Part shown: positions 30,279 through 40,242 of the stretch, one piece after another
Numbering within the stretch: position 1 is the first letter of the stretch
Layout of the letters: every line of letters starts with the position of its first letter
Origin: Mycolicibacterium aromaticivorans JS19b1 = JCM 16368
Lineage (GTDB): Bacteria; Actinomycetota; Actinomycetes; Mycobacteriales; Mycobacteriaceae
NCBI RefSeq assembly: GCF_000559085.1
Contig: NZ_JALN02000001.1
Location: 1,488,001 to 1,552,000, forward strand
Direction: 5' to 3'
DNA: 64,000 bases
Notes under the pieces: generated by a model
Told to the model about the DNA's origin: nothing
Database searches by the model: none
Seen by the model: the letters and a program-made list of their open reading frames with translations, nothing else
Position numbers and translations under genes: made by a program

Positions 30279-30310
30279 CTAGCACTCTATACATGCGAGT
30301 GCTAGCACTC
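30279..30310. promoter_or_regulatory. CIRCE operator (HrcA site) of groES-groEL1, with extra half-site
   Basis: CTAGCACTC (30279-30287), a 9-nt spacer and GAGTGCTAG (30297-30305) form an exact 9-9-9 inverted repeat matching CIRCE (TTAGCACTC-N9-GAGTGCTAA) except for the outermost base pair. The right arm overlaps another copy of CTAGCACTC (30302-30310), giving a second palindrome GAGTGCTAGCACTC. HrcA is the known binding partner of CIRCE. Confidence 0.95.
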
Positions 30311-30353
30311 AAGGGTGGCATGCTGCCTATTCGCCCAGAGCGGACGCCGCAGG

Positions 30354-31346
30354 TCAGTCAGATAGCTCGTGACGGACGCGTAAGTCCCCAAAAAATGCGC
30401 TGACCAGGGCATTAAACAAATCGGCCCGCTCCCACTGCAGGAAGTGCCCGGCGCCGGGCAGCACGACGGGTCCGGTCCGGTCGGTGAAGGCGACCTCGCA
30501 GAAGTGCATGAACTCCGGGCCGACGACGTGATCGTCCATGCCGTAGAGGACCAGCGTCGGCACATCGACCTTGCGGTCCATGATCGGCGGCTCGCTGACC
30601 GGGCGGCCATGAGCTAACTGATACACCGCCCACCCGGCCCGCAGCCGCTCCTCGCTGCCGAACGGCTCGGTCATGAAGTCGACGTCGTGCGAGCTGAACG
30701 TCCCCGGCGAGGCCCACAGCCGGTGGCCGTACATCTCCCCGATGTAGCGCCGCCTCTTGTCGACCGTATCGAGGTCGGCAGCCAGTTCGTCCGGGGTGGC
30801 GCCCTGCCGCTCGCGGTAGTCCCCGGTCGGGCCGTCACTCAGGATGCTCATCGGGTCCAGGCCCGCCGCGACATAGTCGTCGAACACCAGCGGCGGCACG
30901 GTGTCGAAGAACACCAGCTTGTCGACGAAGCCCGGATACCGGTGCAGCAGATCCACCGCGACCACCCCACCGACGTCCCCGCCGACAACGCCGCAGCGTT
31001 CGTGACTCAGGACGTCGTGCACCAACAGATACACATCACGGCTGTAGGCCGCGATGTCGTACACGTCGTCCTGCGACACATCGGAGTCGCCGTGCCCGCG
31101 CAGGTCTGGGGCGATCACCTCGTAACCGGCGTCCACGAACGCGGCGATGTTGCGCCACCAGATCCGCTTGGTCTCGGGGTAGCCGTGCAACAGGAGCAGC
31201 GGATACCCGCCGATACCTTCGTGAATGTAGGCCAGCGACAATCCGTCCCGGCCCGGGCTTGCCGGTACCTCGCGGCGGTGGATGGTGAACGCATCCGGGG
31301 CTGGGGTCTCGGGCTGCGCCGGACGCAGCCGTAGGTCGTAGTGCAT
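30354..31346 (-). CDS. Epoxide hydrolase/dehalogenase-like alpha/beta hydrolase
   Basis: This 330-residue protein has the alpha/beta hydrolase core with the oxyanion segment LLLLHGYPETKRIWW and a nucleophile elbow GGDVGG, where aspartate replaces serine. This is the pattern of epoxide hydrolases and haloacetate/haloalkane dehalogenases. The base histidine lies in LPGAGHFLQWE. The ATG at 31346 overlaps the tsaD stop (TGATG), so translation is coupled to the tRNA-modification cluster, although a functional link is unclear. Confidence 0.88.
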   Translation of the reverse strand: MHYDLRLRPAQPETPAPDAFTIHRREVPASPGRDGLSLAYIHEGIGGYPLLLLHGYPETKRIWWRNIAAFVDAGYEVIAPDLRGHGDSDVSQDDVYDIAAYSRDVYLLVHDVLSHERCGVVGGDVGGVVAVDLLHRYPGFVDKLVFFDTVPPLVFDDYVAAGLDPMSILSDGPTGDYRERQGATPDELAADLDTVDKRRRYIGEMYGHRLWASPGTFSSHDVDFMTEPFGSEERLRAGWAVYQLAHGRPVSEPPIMDRKVDVPTLVLYGMDDHVVGPEFMHFCEVAFTDRTGPVVLPGAGHFLQWERADLFNALVSAFFGDLRVRHELSD

Positions 31347-32389
31347 CAACGACCGGCCCGGCCGGCGGTGACCTGGCCCGCGATGACCGGCAGACCCGGA
31401 TCGCTGGGCACATCCAGCGGCGACGGGGCAGCGCCGGCCGCGATGAGGTGCGCTGCGAACGAGGCGATCATCGCCCCATTGTCGGTGCACAACCGCGGTC
31501 GCGGAATACGAAGCGTCAAACCTGCAGCGGCGCAGCGTTCTTCGGCCAGTTCACGTAATCTCGAGTTGGCCGCGACCCCGCCGGCGATCAGCAGTGTCGA
31601 CACTCCGAGCTCGGCAGCGGCCCGCACCGCCTTGGCGGTGAGCACATCTGCGACGGCTTCCTGGAATCCGGCGGCGACATCGGCGGTCGGCGCATCGGGA
31701 TGGCGTTCGACATAGCGGGCCACGGCGGTCTTGAGTCCGGAGAACGAGAATGCGAACGGTTCGTCGCGGGGGCCGGTCATGCCGCGCGGGAAAGCGATTG
31801 CGGTGCGATCCCCGGTGCGTGCCAGCTCGTCCAGTGGCCGGCCGCCGGGATAGCCCAGGCCGAGCAACCGGGCCACCTTGTCGTAGGCCTCACCCGCCGC
31901 ATCGTCGACGGTGCTGCCCAGCTCGACGATCGGCTCGCCCAGCGAGCGCACGTGCAGCAGATGGGTGTGCCCACCGGATACCAGCAGCCCAACACATTCC
32001 GGAAGCGGGCCGTGGTCGTAGACATCAGCTGCGAGATGCCCGCCCAGGTGGTTGACGGCATAGAACGGCACACCCCACGCGGCTGCGTACGCCTTGGCGG
32101 CGGCCACCCCGACCAGCAGGGCACCGGCCAGCCCGGGCCCGATCGTGGCCGCGACGACGTCGGGCTTGTCGATTCCGGCGGTTTGCAGTGCCCGGCGCAT
32201 GGTGGGCCCGAGCGCTTCGAGGTGGGCCCGGGACGCGATCTCGGGGACGACTCCACCGAACCGGGCGTGCTCGTCGACACTGGAGGCCACCTCGTCGGCC
32301 AGCAACGTGACCGTGCCGTCGACATTCAGGCGCGCGATACCGACTCCTGTTTCGTCACAGGAGCTTTCCATGGCGAGGATGATTTTCAT
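31346..32389 (-). CDS. tsaD: tRNA N6-adenosine threonylcarbamoyltransferase TsaD
   Basis: This 347-residue protein (Gcp/Kae1) transfers threonylcarbamoyl to A37 of ANN-decoding tRNAs (t6A) together with TsaB and TsaE. The ASKHA fold begins [15 protein letters not shown], and the metal-binding histidines are His114 and His118 in NHLGGHLA. Its start overlaps the rimI stop by 4 bp (ATGA). The whole t6A set except the TsaC-type enzyme is in this operon. Confidence 0.97.
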   Translation of the reverse strand: MKIILAMESSCDETGVGIARLNVDGTVTLLADEVASSVDEHARFGGVVPEIASRAHLEALGPTMRRALQTAGIDKPDVVAATIGPGLAGALLVGVAAAKAYAAAWGVPFYAVNHLGGHLAADVYDHGPLPECVGLLVSGGHTHLLHVRSLGEPIVELGSTVDDAAGEAYDKVARLLGLGYPGGRPLDELARTGDRTAIAFPRGMTGPRDEPFAFSFSGLKTAVARYVERHPDAPTADVAAGFQEAVADVLTAKAVRAAAELGVSTLLIAGGVAANSRLRELAEERCAAAGLTLRIPRPRLCTDNGAMIASFAAHLIAAGAAPSPLDVPSDPGLPVIAGQVTAGRAGR

Positions 32390-32841
32390 TGCGGGTCCCG
32401 TCGCATGGTGTAGGCGTCGGCACCGCTGACCCGGTAGTAGCGCTTGCGCACACCCACGCGTGCGAAGCCGAGGCTGGTGTACAGCGCGATCGCCGGCTCG
32501 TTGTCGGTGCGCACCTCCAGGAACACCGTCGACTTCGGGCCGACCTCGCTGAGCAGCTCGACCATCATCTGCCGACCGATCCCCTGCCCCTGGTACGCGG
32601 GATCGACGCCTACGGTGTGGATCTCGTATTCGAACGGCGGGATCCGACCCAACCGGGAGATGCCGGCGTACCCGACCAGCTTGTCGTCGACACGGGCCGC
32701 GACGTACCGATTGTGCGGGGCCGCCAGTTCACGCACGAACGCGAAATCCGGCCATGGATCGTCACCGTCGAAGAGCAGGTTCTCCAACTCGGCGCAGCGA
32801 GCGGCGTCGGCCTTCTGCAATGTGCCGTAACGAATGTTCAT
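32386..32841 (-). CDS. rimI: Ribosomal protein S18-alanine N-acetyltransferase RimI
   Basis: This 151-residue GNAT enzyme has the acetyl-CoA motif [15 protein letters not shown] and the C-terminal [13 protein letters not shown] block typical of RimI. It acetylates N-terminal residues, classically of ribosomal protein S18. It lies between tsaB and tsaD, as in many bacteria, overlapping both by 4 bp. The ATG at 32841 is chosen because the upstream extension lies wholly inside tsaB. Confidence 0.93.
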   Translation of the reverse strand: MNIRYGTLQKADAARCAELENLLFDGDDPWPDFAFVRELAAPHNRYVAARVDDKLVGYAGISRLGRIPPFEYEIHTVGVDPAYQGQGIGRQMMVELLSEVGPKSTVFLEVRTDNEPAIALYTSLGFARVGVRKRYYRVSGADAYTMRRDPQ

Positions 32842-33482
32842 CGCAGGACACCGCGTTCGACGAGCGTCTTCGCATCCGGGCGGCGCAGGTACAGCGGAAC
32901 CAGCGGCGCCGGCGCCGCGTCCCAATCCACAACGGCAGCAACCAGTCCCGTAGCCGTTGGATAAGCAGGCCCAATCGCCGGCAGGCCGAACAGCGCGGCA
33001 TGATCAGGCGATCCCGCCACGCCCGCGACATCACCGACCGGTACGTCGGCGGCGGCGGCGACGTCAGGACCCTCGACCCTGACACCGTCGGCGTACTGCG
33101 CCCAGTACACCTCCCGGCGGCGGGCATCGGTAACCACCAGGACCGCCCCGGAAGTCTGCGTGCCGATGCCGTCCAGGCTGCACACCCCGAACACCGGCCG
33201 GTCCAGCGCATGCCCGTAGGCGGCGGCGGTGGCCATCCCGACCCGCAGACCGGTGAAAGGGCCTGGGCCGCAACCCACCACGACGGCATCGAGATCGGAC
33301 ATGGCCAAGCCGGCGTCCGACACCGCCGCTACCACATTGGGGGTCAGCGTCTCGGCGTGGGCGCGAGCGTCGAGGGTGATCCGCTCAGCGGCCACTGTCG
33401 GGCTGCCGGAGCCGTGGCGAACCAGCACCGCCGCGGTGACCGCGGGCGTGGCGGTGTCGATGACCAGGACGGTGCGCATCAT
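32838..33482 (-). CDS. tsaB: t6A threonylcarbamoyltransferase complex subunit TsaB
   Basis: This 214-residue ASKHA-fold protein is the scaffold partner of TsaD in t6A synthesis. The N-terminus MMRTVLVIDTATPAV and the block GCGPGPFTGLRVGM are diagnostic. Two ATGs lie in tandem at 33482 and 33479 and overlap the tsaE stop (ATGATG), so translation is coupled; the first is used here. Confidence 0.94.
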   Translation of the reverse strand: MMRTVLVIDTATPAVTAAVLVRHGSGSPTVAAERITLDARAHAETLTPNVVAAVSDAGLAMSDLDAVVVGCGPGPFTGLRVGMATAAAYGHALDRPVFGVCSLDGIGTQTSGAVLVVTDARRREVYWAQYADGVRVEGPDVAAAADVPVGDVAGVAGSPDHAALFGLPAIGPAYPTATGLVAAVVDWDAAPAPLVPLYLRRPDAKTLVERGVLR

Positions 33483-33952
33483 CGGCAGTTCCACCGCCAT
33501 GTCGCGGTGCGCACGTCGTTCTCGGCGCTGCGCTCCAGCCTGACGTCGAGATGGTTCTCCGACAGCCGCTCGGCCAGACCCTCGCCCCATTCGACCACCA
33601 CGACGGCGTCCTCGAGGTCAGCGTCGAGATCCAGCGAATCGAGTTCGGCCAGCAGATCGGCACCGGTGTGTTCGAGGAGCCGGTAGATGTCGACATGCAC
33701 CAGTTCCGGGGTTCCCGGCCGACGTGCCCGATGTACGCGGGCCAGCACGAACGTCGGTGAGGTCACCGGACCCTCCACATTCATGCCGAGCGCGATTCCC
33801 TTGGTTAGTGCGGTCTTTCCAGCGCCCAGCGGGCCGGACAGGACAACGACGTCACCGGCCCGCAGTTGCCGGCCGAACTGTTCGCCGAGCGCGATGGTGT
33901 CCTCGACGGTGGCCAGTTCGCGGGTGCCGTCCTGCACCTTCGTGCTATCCAC
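33479..33952 (-). CDS. tsaE: t6A biosynthesis ATPase TsaE
   Basis: This 157-residue ATPase activates the TsaB-TsaD complex. The P-loop is GPLGAGKTALTKG, followed by the TSPTFVLAR switch segment and HVDIYRL. The start is taken as the GTG at 33952 ([13 protein letters not shown]), which overlaps the upstream hydrolase stop by 8 bp; a longer start at 34006 would overlap that gene by 62 bp. Confidence 0.92.
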   Translation of the reverse strand: MDSTKVQDGTRELATVEDTIALGEQFGRQLRAGDVVVLSGPLGAGKTALTKGIALGMNVEGPVTSPTFVLARVHRARRPGTPELVHVDIYRLLEHTGADLLAELDSLDLDADLEDAVVVVEWGEGLAERLSENHLDVRLERSAENDVRTATWRWNCR

Positions 33953-35144
33953 GGTTGCGGTCCTTGAGTCGTCGTGCGAAGGCCACCAATTTCGACGGGG
34001 TCGCACGCTCGACCAGGCTCACCAGCGCGTCATTGATCAGCTCGGGCTGCTCCAGCTGCACGAGGTGTCCGGCACCGGCCACGATCAGCAATTCACTGTT
34101 GGGCAGCACCGCCGCCATCTCCTCGGAATGCACCATCGGCGTGAGCACGTCGTGGTCACCACAGGCGATCAACGTCGGGATTCGGGCCAGCACGGGCAGC
34201 GCGGCGCTCTCGTCGTGGACTTCCAGAGCGTGCAGGAACTCCACCAGAGTCGCGATCGGCGTGTCGTGAATCATCTTCTCGGAGAACGCGACCACGCTCG
34301 GGCTCATATGGTCGTCGCCGTAGGAGGCGGCCCGCAGGATGGGACGGATCACCGAGCGCGCCGCACCCCGGGTGCGGTGGACCAGTTTGGGCGCGTACCG
34401 CGCGGCGAAGCGCACCGCCTCGAGCGCCGGGTTCTGCAGGATCTCGCCCAGCGGTGAGCGGGACAACCCCTCGGCGGCCGACGAGATCAGCGCCGCGCCG
34501 ACGATCCGGCTGCCGTAATGCTTGGGGAACTGCCGGGCGTGCGACAGCACCGTCATACCGCCCATCGAGTGCCCGACGAGAACCACCGGTCCGCGCGGAA
34601 CCATCACTTGCAGAATGGTTTCCAAGTCCTTGCCCAGTTGATCCACCGTGTAGGTGTCGACAGGTGCGGCGCTGGACTGGCCGTGCCCGCGCTGGTCGTA
34701 GAACACCATCCGGACCTGATCGCCCCACCGGGATGCCAGTGCCGCGCGCTGGAAGTGGAACGATCCCATCTGCAAGCAGAATCCGTGCGCGAACACCACG
34801 GTCAAGGGGGCCGTGGTGGGTCCGACCTCGCGCACCACCAGCGGGATACCGTCCGGGGTGGTCACCACACAGCCGCGGTCGGCATCGAGCAGCCCGAAAT
34901 CCTCGCGCTGATAGACGTCTTCGATGTCCGACCGGTGCCCGAACGAACGAGCGGCCGAAACGCCTGCGACCGTGCCGACGGCGCCGAGGCCGGCTACACC
35001 GGCCAGCAGGCCGGCGCGCTTACCGACACCGAGACCCGGGTGGTCTGCCTTGCGCGCCAACCGCTCGGCGCTCTTCTCGGCGCGGCGGGCCAGCCGCTGA
35101 TCAATGCCGCGCGGCTTGGGGCTCTTCTGGCCGTCACTAGCCAT
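33945..35144 (-). CDS. Alpha/beta hydrolase, membrane-linked
   Basis: This 399-residue protein has a basic N-terminus rich in Arg and Lys, a hydrophobic segment at about residues 43-62 ([22 protein letters not shown]) that may anchor it, and an alpha/beta hydrolase domain with [11 protein letters not shown], the nucleophile elbow GHSMGG and the base histidine in GAGHLVQLE. The substrate is unknown. The ATG at 35144 overlaps the alr stop by 8 bp. It lies between alr and tsaE in the overlapping run. Confidence 0.88.
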   Translation of the reverse strand: MASDGQKSPKPRGIDQRLARRAEKSAERLARKADHPGLGVGKRAGLLAGVAGLGAVGTVAGVSAARSFGHRSDIEDVYQREDFGLLDADRGCVVTTPDGIPLVVREVGPTTAPLTVVFAHGFCLQMGSFHFQRAALASRWGDQVRMVFYDQRGHGQSSAAPVDTYTVDQLGKDLETILQVMVPRGPVVLVGHSMGGMTVLSHARQFPKHYGSRIVGAALISSAAEGLSRSPLGEILQNPALEAVRFAARYAPKLVHRTRGAARSVIRPILRAASYGDDHMSPSVVAFSEKMIHDTPIATLVEFLHALEVHDESAALPVLARIPTLIACGDHDVLTPMVHSEEMAAVLPNSELLIVAGAGHLVQLEQPELINDALVSLVERATPSKLVAFARRLKDRNRG

Positions 35145-36315
35145 CGGCGCCGGGCTCCCGGTACGTGCGCACCACGCGTCCGCGCGGGCTGGTGACCACC
35201 TCGTAGTGGATGGTGCCGAGCAGCTCGGCCCAATCCTGGGCGGTCTGTTCACCAGATGTGCCCGGGCCGAACAGGATCGCCTCGTCCCCGGCGGCGGCTC
35301 CGGGATCGCCCGGACCGAGATCGACGACGAACTGATCCATGCAGACCCGCCCGACGCTTCGCCGCAGCCGCCCGTTGATCAGGATGTCGATGCGTCCGCC
35401 GAGTGTGCGGTACAGGCCGTCGGCGTACCCGATGGGCAGCAAGGCCAGATTCGTGTCCCGCTCCGCGATCCAGGTGTGGCCGTACGACACGCCGTCACCG
35501 GCCTTGACCGGCTTGACCATCGCGACGGTGCAGCGAAGCGTCATCGCCGGGCGCAAGCCCATGTCGCCACGCTCAGGGATGGGGCTCAGCCCGTAGACCG
35601 CGATGCCGGGGCGGACCATGTCGAAACCCAGATCCGGGCGGGTCATCGCCGACGGCGAGTTGGACAGGTGTGCGACGTCGAATTCGATTCCACGAGAACG
35701 CGCTTCGGCGATCATCGCGGTAAAGCGCTGCGCTTGAAGGTCGTTGAGCGGATCGTCGGGGACATCACCATTGGCAAGATGCGACATGATGCCCCGCAAC
35801 CGGATCGCGTCTGCGGCCGCAGCGCGCTGGAGTTCGGCCAGCAGCGCCGGATAGTCGGCGGCGCTCACCCCGTTACGGTTGAGTCCGGTGTCGACCTTGA
35901 CCGTGATCTCCGCCGTGCGCCCGGTGCGTTCGACGGCGTCGAGAACCGCACCGACCTGATGCACCGATGACACCGCGACTCCGACGTCGGCCGTCAGCGC
36001 CGGGGCGAAGTCGGTGCCCGGCGGGTGCAGCCACGCCAGAACCGGCGCCGTGATGCCACCGTGGCGCAGCGCCAGCGCCTCGTCGATCGTGGCCACTCCC
36101 AACTCAGCGGCGCCGGCGTCCACCGCCGCGCGGCCGGCCGCAACAGCGCCATGGCCATAGGCGTCGGCTTTGACCACCGCCATCACCTGGGCGGAGCCCG
36201 CGTGCTCACGCAGAACGCCCACATTGTGGGCGATCGCCCCCAGATCGACGATCGCTTCGGCGCCGGGGCGCCAAACCTGGGTGTGCGTCGACGGGGTCAA
36301 CGAAGTCGTGTGCAT
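35137..36315 (-). CDS. alr: Alanine racemase
   Basis: This 392-residue PLP enzyme makes D-alanine for peptidoglycan. The PLP lysine is Lys49 in [10 protein letters not shown], and the catalytic tyrosine lies in GVSYGHTW. The motif [13 protein letters not shown] is typical of the family. The ATG at 36315 follows GGAG by five bases; the upstream start at 36384 lacks this. It heads the overlapping run alr-hydrolase-tsaE-tsaB-rimI-tsaD-hydrolase and is divergent from a GntR regulator across 101 bp. Confidence 0.96.
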   Translation of the reverse strand: MHTTSLTPSTHTQVWRPGAEAIVDLGAIAHNVGVLREHAGSAQVMAVVKADAYGHGAVAAGRAAVDAGAAELGVATIDEALALRHGGITAPVLAWLHPPGTDFAPALTADVGVAVSSVHQVGAVLDAVERTGRTAEITVKVDTGLNRNGVSAADYPALLAELQRAAAADAIRLRGIMSHLANGDVPDDPLNDLQAQRFTAMIAEARSRGIEFDVAHLSNSPSAMTRPDLGFDMVRPGIAVYGLSPIPERGDMGLRPAMTLRCTVAMVKPVKAGDGVSYGHTWIAERDTNLALLPIGYADGLYRTLGGRIDILINGRLRRSVGRVCMDQFVVDLGPGDPGAAAGDEAILFGPGTSGEQTAQDWAELLGTIHYEVVTSPRGRVVRTYREPGADG

Positions 36316-36416
36316 GGTCTCCTCACCGTCGCCAATTGTCCCAGAAACCGACACGGGAGCCCGCATAGGGCGCTGACCTGTCATTTCGTGCCGGTAGGAG
36401 CGGTAGAGTCGGCCGA

Positions 36417-37232
36417 ATGCGGGTGCTGTCGATGGACGACGCCGTCCTGGCCGAACGTCCCGACCTGAGCGGGCCGTCCGAGCAGCCGGCCCACGCCCGG
36501 ATCGCCATCTGGCTGGAGAAACTGATCGTTTCCGGGGTGCTGGCGCCCGGCGACAAGTTGCCTGCCGAGGTCGAGATCGCCGGCGCGCTCGGCGTGAGCC
36601 GGATGACGCTGCGCCAGGCGCTGGCGGCCATCGAAGCCAAAGGGCTCATCCGGCGCAGCCGGGGGCGTTTCGGGGGGAACTTCGTCGAGACCCCGCGGCT
36701 GGAATTCGACCACATCGGCCTGCCCGGGTTCACCGAGCAGTTGCGCAGGCTGGACATGGCCGCCGGCGCACGGGTGATCGGCGCGGCGACCCGCCCGGCG
36801 ACCGGCGTGGTGCGCCAGGCCCTGCGGCTCAAGCGCGGCGCCCAGGTACACAAGATCGTCCGGATGCGCTCGGCCAACAACACGCCGGTGCTGATCGAGG
36901 AGACGTACCTCCCTGCGGCCCGGTTTCCCGGACTGCTGTCCGCAGACCTGACCGGCTCGATGTACGCATTGATGGCCGACGAATTCGACACTCCGCTGCG
37001 TTCGGCGGACGAGCACATCGAGGCGGTACCGGCCGGCGAGTCGTCGGCCGGGCTGCTGGGGGTTGCGATCGGCGATCCGTTGCTTCTGGTGACGCGAACG
37101 GCCTACGACCGCAACGATGTTCCCGTTGAATTCTCCTACGACTTTTTCCGCTCGGATCGCACTCGGATCCGGGTCAAATCCGGCGTCGACCGCGGACCCG
37201 ACGCCGCGGTGGAGACCTCGCCCGCGTCTTAA
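36417..37232 (+). CDS. GntR/HutC-family transcriptional regulator
   Basis: This 271-residue regulator has an N-terminal winged helix ([40 protein letters not shown]) and a C-terminal UTRA-type ligand domain ending [16 protein letters not shown]. HutC-type members sense sugars, amino acids or their phosphates. It is divergent from alr, so control of the alr operon is possible but not shown. The ATG at 36417 follows GTAGGAG at some distance; ATG at 36432 is an alternative. Confidence 0.9.
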   Translation: MRVLSMDDAVLAERPDLSGPSEQPAHARIAIWLEKLIVSGVLAPGDKLPAEVEIAGALGVSRMTLRQALAAIEAKGLIRRSRGRFGGNFVETPRLEFDHIGLPGFTEQLRRLDMAAGARVIGAATRPATGVVRQALRLKRGAQVHKIVRMRSANNTPVLIEETYLPAARFPGLLSADLTGSMYALMADEFDTPLRSADEHIEAVPAGESSAGLLGVAIGDPLLLVTRTAYDRNDVPVEFSYDFFRSDRTRIRVKSGVDRGPDAAVETSPAS

Positions 37233-37275
37233 CGTCGCAGCGATTTTTGTCGGACCCTGCTGTCATCATGGAGTT

Positions 37276-38502
37276 ATGTCCTCGACCACCGTGCTCAGCC
37301 CGAAGGAGCGTCTGGAGGTGGTGTTTGAGGAGTTGGCGGAGCTGGCCGGCCAGCGCAACGCGATCGACGGCCGCATCGTGGAGCTTGTCGCCGAATTGGA
37401 TCGCGACGACCTCTGCGGTATGACCGGGGCGCGGTCCGTCGCCGCCGTGGTGGCCTGGAAGCTGGGCACCTCACCCTCCAACGCCAACACCATTTCAGCT
37501 GTCGCACATCGACTTTCTGAATTTCCGCGATGCACACAAGGCATGCTGGAAGGCCGGTTGTCCCTGGATCAGGTCGGCGTCATCGCCCAACGAGCCGCCG
37601 ACGGCTCCGACGAGCACTACGCGCAACTGGCCACGGTTGCGACAGTCGGCCAGCTGCGCACCGCGATCAAGCTGGAACCCAGGCCCGACGGCGCGTCCCG
37701 TCCAGAACCGCAACGCGCGATCACCAATACCTCCGGTGAGGACACCACCACCTGGAAGATCACCCTTCCGCACAGCGAAGCAGCCACGTTCGACGCCGCG
37801 CTGCAGTCCCATCATGATGCGTTGGTCGCAGACTGGAAACGCGATCACGACGCCGACTCTGCAGACAACGCGCCACCATTGCCCAACACCGTGGACGCGT
37901 TCATGAGCCTGGTCGAGGCCGGCTGGGACACCGACGTCGCCCGCCGCCCCCACGGGCAACGCACCACCGTGGTGGTCCACCTCGACGTCGAAAAGCACAC
38001 CGGGCAACTACATCTGGGTCCGCTGCTCTCCGATGGCGATCGCCAATACCTGACGTGCGATGCCACCTGCGAAGCATGGTTCGAACGCGACGGCCAGCCC
38101 ATCGGCGCCAGCCGCACCACCCGCACCATCAACCGGCGGCTCCGCCGCGCCCTCGAACACCGCGACACCACCTGCGCAGTCCCCGGCTGCAGCGCCACCC
38201 GTGGACTGCACGCCCACCACATCCAACACTGGGAAAACGGCGGCCCCACCGAACTGCACAACCTCGTGCTGCTGTGCCCTTATCACCACCGAGCACACCA
38301 CCACGGCGACATCACCATCACCGGACCCGCCCACCAACTCACCGTCACCGACAGCGACGGCGACCCACTCAGCTCGCGCTCACTCGCCCGCCCACCACAC
38401 CATCCACCACCGACGGTTCCACCCTGCCCCGGACCCACCGGCGAACGCGCAGACTGGAAGTGGTACCAACCCTTTCAGCCGAAAGCACCACCGGAGAACT
38501 AG
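37276..38502 (+). CDS. DUF222/HNH endonuclease domain protein (13E12 type)
   Basis: This 408-residue protein belongs to the mycobacterial 13E12/REP13E12-like family, present in many copies in these genomes. The DUF222 domain fills about residues 5-300 and the HNH nuclease motif follows: CAVPGCSATRGLHAHHIQHWENGG, here split as AVPGCSATRG and AHHIQHWENGG, then LCPYHHRAHHHG. The tail is rich in His and Pro. Function is unproven; association with mobile repeats is known in the family. It begins 44 bp after the GntR gene. The stop codon TAG shares the palindrome CTAG with the convergent HAD gene's stop. Confidence 0.9.
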   Translation: MSSTTVLSPKERLEVVFEELAELAGQRNAIDGRIVELVAELDRDDLCGMTGARSVAAVVAWKLGTSPSNANTISAVAHRLSEFPRCTQGMLEGRLSLDQVGVIAQRAADGSDEHYAQLATVATVGQLRTAIKLEPRPDGASRPEPQRAITNTSGEDTTTWKITLPHSEAATFDAALQSHHDALVADWKRDHDADSADNAPPLPNTVDAFMSLVEAGWDTDVARRPHGQRTTVVVHLDVEKHTGQLHLGPLLSDGDRQYLTCDATCEAWFERDGQPIGASRTTRTINRRLRRALEHRDTTCAVPGCSATRGLHAHHIQHWENGGPTELHNLVLLCPYHHRAHHHGDITITGPAHQLTVTDSDGDPLSSRSLARPPHHPPPTVPPCPGPTGERADWKWYQPFQPKAPPEN

Positions 38503-39251
38503 CGGCCGCGCAGCGACGGCAGCGCATGCTCGACTACATCGGCCGATAGCCGATCGACGACCGCCGGGGCCACCGCCAGCAGCTCGTCACTGGGCTCGAC
38601 CGCGACCGCGACGCACCGCATTCCGGCGGCGAGCGCACCGCGAACGCCGGGTACCGAGTCTTCGAAGACGACGATGTGCTCTGGTGCACAACCGATGTGG
38701 GCAGCGCCGGAGAGGAAGCCCTCCGGGTCCGGCTTGCCTCGGATGACATCCTCCTCGGCGACGACCACCCGGATCAGTTCACCGACCGGGCTGGTCGACA
38801 ACACCGCCTCGACGTCGTCGCGCTGCGCTCCGGTGACGATGGCCATAGGCACCTCGTGCTCGGCCAACAGCTGCACCAGCCGCACCGTGTGGGCGCGGAT
38901 CGGGTTGTCGCCGGCAACGAGTTCGCGGTAACGGCGCTTGCGTAGTTCGAGCAGCGTGTCGACGTCGTGGCCGACGGCGCCGCTGATCTCCAGTGCCTTC
39001 TCGACGATCTCGCGGTCACTGTGGCCCAGCAGGTGCCGGTCATAGTCCTGCTGGGTCAAGCCCCAGTTCAGATGCTCACCGAACAGCTCGCTGAAGATGC
39101 GGAACAGGATCGGCTCGTCATCGGACAACGTGCCGTTGAAGTCGAAGATCGCTGCGGGCTGCGGGGCGGCCGCCCAGCCGGTGATTATCTCGCGGGCCAG
39201 ACGGGCATCCGGATAGATCGGCACGGCCGAGTCAAGCACTGGCACAGTCAC
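38499..39251 (-). CDS. HAD-superfamily phosphatase
   Basis: This 250-residue HAD subfamily IA protein has motif I as FDFNGTLSDDE (nucleophile Asp and second Asp replaced by Asn in the DxD position), motif II as AIVTGAQ, the GKPDPEGF lysine and FEDSVPGV. It resembles beta-phosphoglucomutase and related phosphatases. The DFN instead of DxD is unusual because the second Asp normally acts as acid/base in phosphatases and mutases; with Asn, phosphonatase-like or altered chemistry is possible. The GTG start is at 39251. It is divergent from the choline-kinase-like gene across 54 bp and may belong to the same pathway. Confidence 0.88.
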   Translation of the reverse strand: MTVPVLDSAVPIYPDARLAREIITGWAAAPQPAAIFDFNGTLSDDEPILFRIFSELFGEHLNWGLTQQDYDRHLLGHSDREIVEKALEISGAVGHDVDTLLELRKRRYRELVAGDNPIRAHTVRLVQLLAEHEVPMAIVTGAQRDDVEAVLSTSPVGELIRVVVAEEDVIRGKPDPEGFLSGAAHIGCAPEHIVVFEDSVPGVRGALAAGMRCVAVAVEPSDELLAVAPAVVDRLSADVVEHALPSLRGR

Positions 39252-39305
39252 AAGTCAATAGTCTAGTCTTTTAGCGCGACACACTTTCTGCGCAAGGATC
39301 CCCTC

Positions 39306-40226
39306 ATGCCGTTCATTTCCGATCCGGAACTGGATGCGCTGCTGGATCAGCTGCCGGCGCTGGCCGGACAACCGCGCCAGATCGAAGAACTCCACGGTGG
39401 CCTCACCAACCGCAACATCAAGATCACCACGCCGGCAGCGACTTACGTCGCCCGCTGCAGCGTCACGTCCACCGATCTGCTCGGCATCGACCGGGACAAC
39501 GAGTACCACAACAGCGCCGCGGCCGAGAAGGCCGGCGTCGGGGCGCCGGTGATCGATTATCGGCCCGACCTCGGCATCCTTCTGGTCGGCTTTCTCGAGG
39601 GTGTCACGCTGACCAACGCGGACTTTCAGCGGCCCGACGTCCTGGCCAGGGTCGCGCAGGGATGTCGCACACTGCACGCCGGTCCGCGCTTCCGCGACCG
39701 CTTCGACATGTTCGAACTGCAGCCTGGCTACTTGAAAGTCGTCCTGGAGCGCGGGTTCCGGATACCGACCGACTATCTGTACTTCACCCGCGAGTTCCAG
39801 GCGATGAAGCGCATCCTCGGCATCGGCGAACACGCGACCGTTCCGTGTAACAACGATCTGCTCGCCGGGAACTTCGTGGACGACGGCAGCAAGGTGTGGC
39901 TGATCGACTACGAGTACTCCGGCAACAACGATCCCTGTTTCGAACTCGGCAACATCTGGGCCGAGTGCGGATTGTCCACCGACCAGCTCGACGAACTGGT
40001 CAGCGCGTACTACGGCCGTCGGCTACGACACAAGACAGCGCGAGCCCGCCTGCAGGGAATCGTCGGCAAGTACGGCTGGACACTGTGGGGATGTATCCAG
40101 AATGCCACCAGCACACTGGATTTCGACTTCTGGGAATGGGCGATGGAACGCTACGAGTCGGCGGTCGCCGAGTTCCGCGGTCCCGATTTCCCGCGCCTGC
40201 TCGCCGATGCCCAGGCACCCGACTGA
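39306..40226 (+). CDS. Choline/ethanolamine kinase-like phosphotransferase
   Basis: This 306-residue protein has the aminoglycoside/choline kinase fold. The N-lobe shows LHGGLTNRNIKI; the catalytic loop reads CNNDLLAGNF (residues 181-190) and the metal motif is LIDYEYSG with Asp201. Choline kinases have HND at the catalytic loop, so His is replaced by Asn182 here while the catalytic Asp184 and Asn189 remain. It probably phosphorylates a small alcohol or amine such as choline. It lies 16 bp upstream of the flavoprotein gene, with which it must be cotranscribed. The substrate is inferred only from fold and neighbour. Confidence 0.85.
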   Translation: MPFISDPELDALLDQLPALAGQPRQIEELHGGLTNRNIKITTPAATYVARCSVTSTDLLGIDRDNEYHNSAAAEKAGVGAPVIDYRPDLGILLVGFLEGVTLTNADFQRPDVLARVAQGCRTLHAGPRFRDRFDMFELQPGYLKVVLERGFRIPTDYLYFTREFQAMKRILGIGEHATVPCNNDLLAGNFVDDGSKVWLIDYEYSGNNDPCFELGNIWAECGLSTDQLDELVSAYYGRRLRHKTARARLQGIVGKYGWTLWGCIQNATSTLDFDFWEWAMERYESAVAEFRGPDFPRLLADAQAPD

Positions 40227-40242
40227 CAACCGATAGGAACCC

